Of a stretch of 6,729 bases of DNA, positions 5,101 through 6,729 are shown in pieces. Made by a program: the position numbers and the translations under genes. The stretch is taken from the NCBI GenBank assembly GCA_002715405.1, contig PAZD01000031.1, positions 1 to 6,729 of the forward strand, given 5' to 3'. This stretch comes from Acidimicrobiaceae bacterium (GTDB taxonomy: Bacteria; Actinomycetota; Acidimicrobiia; Acidimicrobiales; UBA8592). The notes beneath the pieces are model-generated. The model had not been told where the DNA came from and did not search any database. It saw nothing but the letters and a program-made list of their open reading frames with translations. The stretch's first letter is position 1; every line of letters begins with the position of its first letter.

Positions 5101-6500
5101 TATATTCGCTTAGGCCGAACTTTCCAAAAGTAATTGTGGATACTGTCAGCAGTAAACACCTTTCGGAATGTTGGGATTACTTCCATGCCAATAGAAACAT
5201 TGTCTGAATCTACGTCAGTTATTTCGATAGGCATTCTGCCACCGCCCACGAAATCGACAACGGCAAAAACAACTGGAGGGCTTTCAGAATAGACAAGGCG
5301 ATCAATGGTATAAGTGACAACATGGCCAGAAGTATTTGCCATAGAAATTGAACTCATGGCATCTATTTGATCTTCTGGGCTAGCAGAAACTCGTGCTGGA
5401 GGCATATGCACTAGTCCACTCTCATCACCCTTCGATGCAACAAAACCGTGTTTCCACTCTGATTCCCTTGCTGCTGCAGAGGCTGAGATACGTGATGGGG
5501 CAGGCCGATTCGGAGGTTGCACTTTAAGGTTTCCCTTCCATTGCAAGAAACGCTGATAAGTTATTTCATCTCGGGAGTTGAGTTGTGAGGAAATCGTGGC
5601 TGGATGTTGATTTCTAATCTCTCCAGCTTCAAATATGAGTATTTCAATTCCATCGGACAGAACAATAAGCGCAATAATTTCTCCAGATTGTGAAGTCTCC
5701 AATGCGTGCGTTAATAAAAGGGTTGCGTCTGCTGCACCAGCTATCCCTACGCTTTCAAATAAATCACCTCGGACGTTCGTCGCTTCAAGGGATTTTGCGA
5801 TCTGATTTTTCACCCTTTTGTTAGATCCGGAAATAACAACGGTGCTGATTTGCTCTAAAGTTAGACTTGTCGTTGCCAAAGCCTGCTTCCAAGCCGAGTC
5901 TATTAACTGAAGATACTGGGATACTACAAATCGTTCTTCCCAACTTTTAGTATGTGTCTCGCTAGGGTCTCTCCATCTATCTATAAATTCTTCACTAGTT
6001 GAGGCCCCTCCAAGGTAACGGGCTATAAGAGGTCCATCATCTTCACTGCCAATAAGCATTGCTGAAGCTGCGTCCCCTCCATATATCTCATCTTCGCTAG
6101 AGGGCAGCCCTGAACGGACATCAGATTGAACTAGTAGCAAAGTCTCTGTTGAGTTTAGAGCTGACTTAAGAGCTCCAACTCCCGATTTCTCTGCCCCCCC
6201 AAAGTCATATGCTCCAGTATGTTTATCAAGCCGAAGAGCAGCATGGATTACATTTGCATTTGTTTTGTCCATATACGGGGGGTTAGAAGAAGAAAACCAT
6301 AAAGCTGTCGGTTTTGTATCCTCTTCTAGGGGAAGAAGAGCGTTACGAGCTGCTTCAACACCCATGGTTGCAGTGTCCTCGTCATATGAAGCTACTGAGC
6401 GCATTCCTGCAGGCACATTGATGCCCATAAATTCTTGTATGGACGATCTTTCTAGATATCTACTTGGGATGTATCCAGCGCAATTAAGTATTCCTCTCAC
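5100..6500 (-). CDS. HMG-CoA synthase/KAS III-like domain fused to DUF35 OB-fold domain, catalytic residues absent
   Basis: Fusion protein of 466 aa. Residues 1 to about 290 follow the condensing-enzyme pattern of HMG-CoA synthase/KAS III: ILNCAGYIP start, AYDFGGAEKSGVGALKSAL (97-115), YGGDAASAMLIG (140-151), SGSNKRV (224-230) and VGIAGAADATLLL (251-263). Every catalytic position is changed: the nucleophilic Cys is Glu104, the His of HQxNxR is Ser224, and the Asn of VGNxGAA is Ile253. The only cysteine in the protein is Cys7. A polar linker (about 293-350) leads to a DUF35 OB-fold (about 351-460; HMPPARV, GHVVTYTIDRLVY, SIGMEV) whose four zinc-ribbon cysteines fall at Gly358, Ser361, Ser372 and Pro375. 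In archaea, separate HMG-CoA synthase and DUF35 proteins form a complex with a thiolase; the thiolase gene follows here after 12 nt. A scaffold, acyl-CoA-binding or partner role is inferred. The start is GTG, because an in-frame TAG lies four codons upstream. Confidence 0.88.
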   Translation of the reverse strand: MRGILNCAGYIPSRYLERSSIQEFMGINVPAGMRSVASYDEDTATMGVEAARNALLPLEEDTKPTALWFSSSNPPYMDKTNANVIHAALRLDKHTGAYDFGGAEKSGVGALKSALNSTETLLLVQSDVRSGLPSSEDEIYGGDAASAMLIGSEDDGPLIARYLGGASTSEEFIDRWRDPSETHTKSWEERFVVSQYLQLIDSAWKQALATTSLTLEQISTVVISGSNKRVKNQIAKSLEATNVRGDLFESVGIAGAADATLLLTHALETSQSGEIIALIVLSDGIEILIFEAGEIRNQHPATISSQLNSRDEITYQRFLQWKGNLKVQPPNRPAPSRISASAAARESEWKHGFVASKGDESGLVHMPPARVSASPEDQIDAMSSISMANTSGHVVTYTIDRLVYSESPPVVFAVVDFVGGGRMPIEITDVDSDNVSIGMEVIPTFRKVFTADSIHNYFWKVRPKRI

Positions 6501-6506
6501 ATCTCT

Positions 6507-6512
6507 ATTCTA
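6507..6512 (-). promoter_or_regulatory. Candidate -10 element (TAGAAT) of a leaderless promoter for the three-gene operon
   Basis: On the minus strand TAGAAT (TANNNT class) is followed by six bases, AGAGAT, and then the GTG start at 6500. The expected transcript start coincides with the start codon, and no ordinary Shine-Dalgarno is present. The geometry is identical to that before the hydrolase gene at 1049. No clear -35 hexamer; that position is occupied by a dyad. Confidence 0.48.
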
Positions 6513-6520
6513 GTGAGTTC

Positions 6521-6543
6521 ATTCGGCGCAATATGCGTGAAAT
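6521..6543. promoter_or_regulatory. Candidate operator: interrupted palindrome ATT-N3-CGCA-ATA-TGCG-N3-AAT
   Basis: A perfect CGCA/TGCG inner inverted repeat around a 3-bp centre (6527-6537) is flanked symmetrically by ATT and AAT. The centre, 6532, coincides with where the -35 element of the predicted operon promoter would lie. Position and size fit a dimeric regulator such as a TetR- or GntR-type protein, but no regulator gene is in the window and no second copy was seen. Confidence 0.33.
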
Positions 6544-6615
6544 AACAAACGGATTACCGATATGCACCTGTACTGACCGAAAAATCAGCGAATTTTGAAG
6601 GTACTTTCTAGAAAA

Positions 6616-6729
6616 TTACCCAATACCGGTTTTATATAGTTCTAGAAGCTCTTCCTCTTGAACAGCTGTCAATAGTGCATCTGTCCACCGGTGAAAACGT
6701 TGAGGGCCCCCTTCGTTACGACCGAAGAT
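6616..6729 (-). CDS. C-terminal 37 residues of an unidentified protein (partial, enters from the right edge)
   Basis: One minus-strand frame is open from the window edge to a TAA at 6618-6616 and ends ELLELYKTGIG. The visible part begins IFGRNEGGPQRFHRW and continues with an acidic helix, AVQEEELLELY. The NEGG...FHRW wording faintly recalls the C-terminus of Rieske-type ring-hydroxylating oxygenase alpha subunits, which would fit the catabolic setting. The match is from memory and too short to rely on, so no function is assigned. The gap of 115 bp to the next start contains a promoter-like site, so this gene is probably a separate transcription unit. No strong terminator hairpin follows its stop; only a palindrome TTTCTAGAAA (6605-6614) and a weak 4-bp stem lie in the gap. 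Confidence 0.55.
   Translation of the reverse strand: MFGRNEGGPQRFHRWTDALLTAVQEEELLELYKTGIG

Noticed and set aside
5100..6500. Calling the fusion protein an active HMG-CoA synthase or KAS III
   Set aside because: All catalytic residues are absent, so only the fold assignment is kept.
6265..6513. 82-codon plus-strand frame over the start of the fusion gene
   Set aside because: Lies opposite the strongly supported condensing-enzyme domain, and nothing supports its expression.
6550..6615. Rho-independent terminator after the right-edge gene
   Set aside because: Only a 4-bp CTGA/TCAG stem and a TTTCTAGAAA palindrome were found; neither is a GC-rich stem followed by a T run.
1..6729. tRNA/rRNA genes, CRISPR array, insertion sequence or attachment sites
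   Set aside because: Nearly all the sequence is accounted for by metabolic genes; no repeats, transposase motifs or cloverleaf-like segments were seen.

Overview
The window is bacterial accessory catabolism: seven protein genes and part of an eighth lie almost end to end, with no RNA genes, mobile elements or CRISPR arrays seen. Base composition is moderate to slightly AT-leaning by eye (not counted). The mix of an LLM-type flavin monooxygenase, an SDR, a dienelactone-hydrolase-fold enzyme, a crotonase, a carotenoid/stilbene cleavage oxygenase and an SCP-x-type thiolase beside a DUF35 protein is typical of bacteria that degrade recalcitrant organic matter. Two operon-leading genes also appear to be leaderless, as is common in Actinobacteriota and Chloroflexota. 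An uncultivated, perhaps marine, lineage such as SAR202 Chloroflexota or a low-GC actinobacterium is a guess; no marker gene supports a firm placement.

Layout. Bases 1-945 (minus strand) hold an SDR followed, after 8 nt, by the start of an LLM-class flavin-dependent oxidoreductase that runs off the left edge. A short divergent promoter region (946-1048) separates these from a plus-strand pair, a dienelactone-hydrolase-family protein and a crotonase, coupled by an ATGA overlap (1049-2535). The crotonase stop abuts the stop of a carotenoid-oxygenase gene on the other strand with no gap. Bases 2536-6500 form a compact minus-strand operon transcribed right to left: a fusion of an HMG-CoA-synthase/KAS III-like domain with a DUF35 OB-fold domain (6500-5100), an SCP-x-type thiolase (5087-3894) and a carotenoid/lignostilbene-type oxygenase (3885-2536). 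After a promoter-bearing gap (6501-6615), the last 37 codons of another minus-strand gene reach the right edge.

How the genes may work together (inference). The oxygenase could split a C=C bond in an apocarotenoid, stilbene-like or terpenoid substrate. The SDR, flavin enzyme and hydrolase could process aldehyde, ketone, ester or lactone products, and the crotonase and thiolase could shorten CoA thioesters. The most distinctive point is that the condensing-enzyme domain beside the thiolase has lost every expected catalytic residue (Cys to Glu104, His to Ser224, Asn to Ile253), and its DUF35 half has lost all four zinc-ribbon cysteines. The thiolase keeps its Cys/His/His set. This looks like a degenerate, fused relative of the archaeal thiolase/DUF35/HMG-CoA-synthase assembly, in which the fusion protein acts as a partner or scaffold instead of a synthase.
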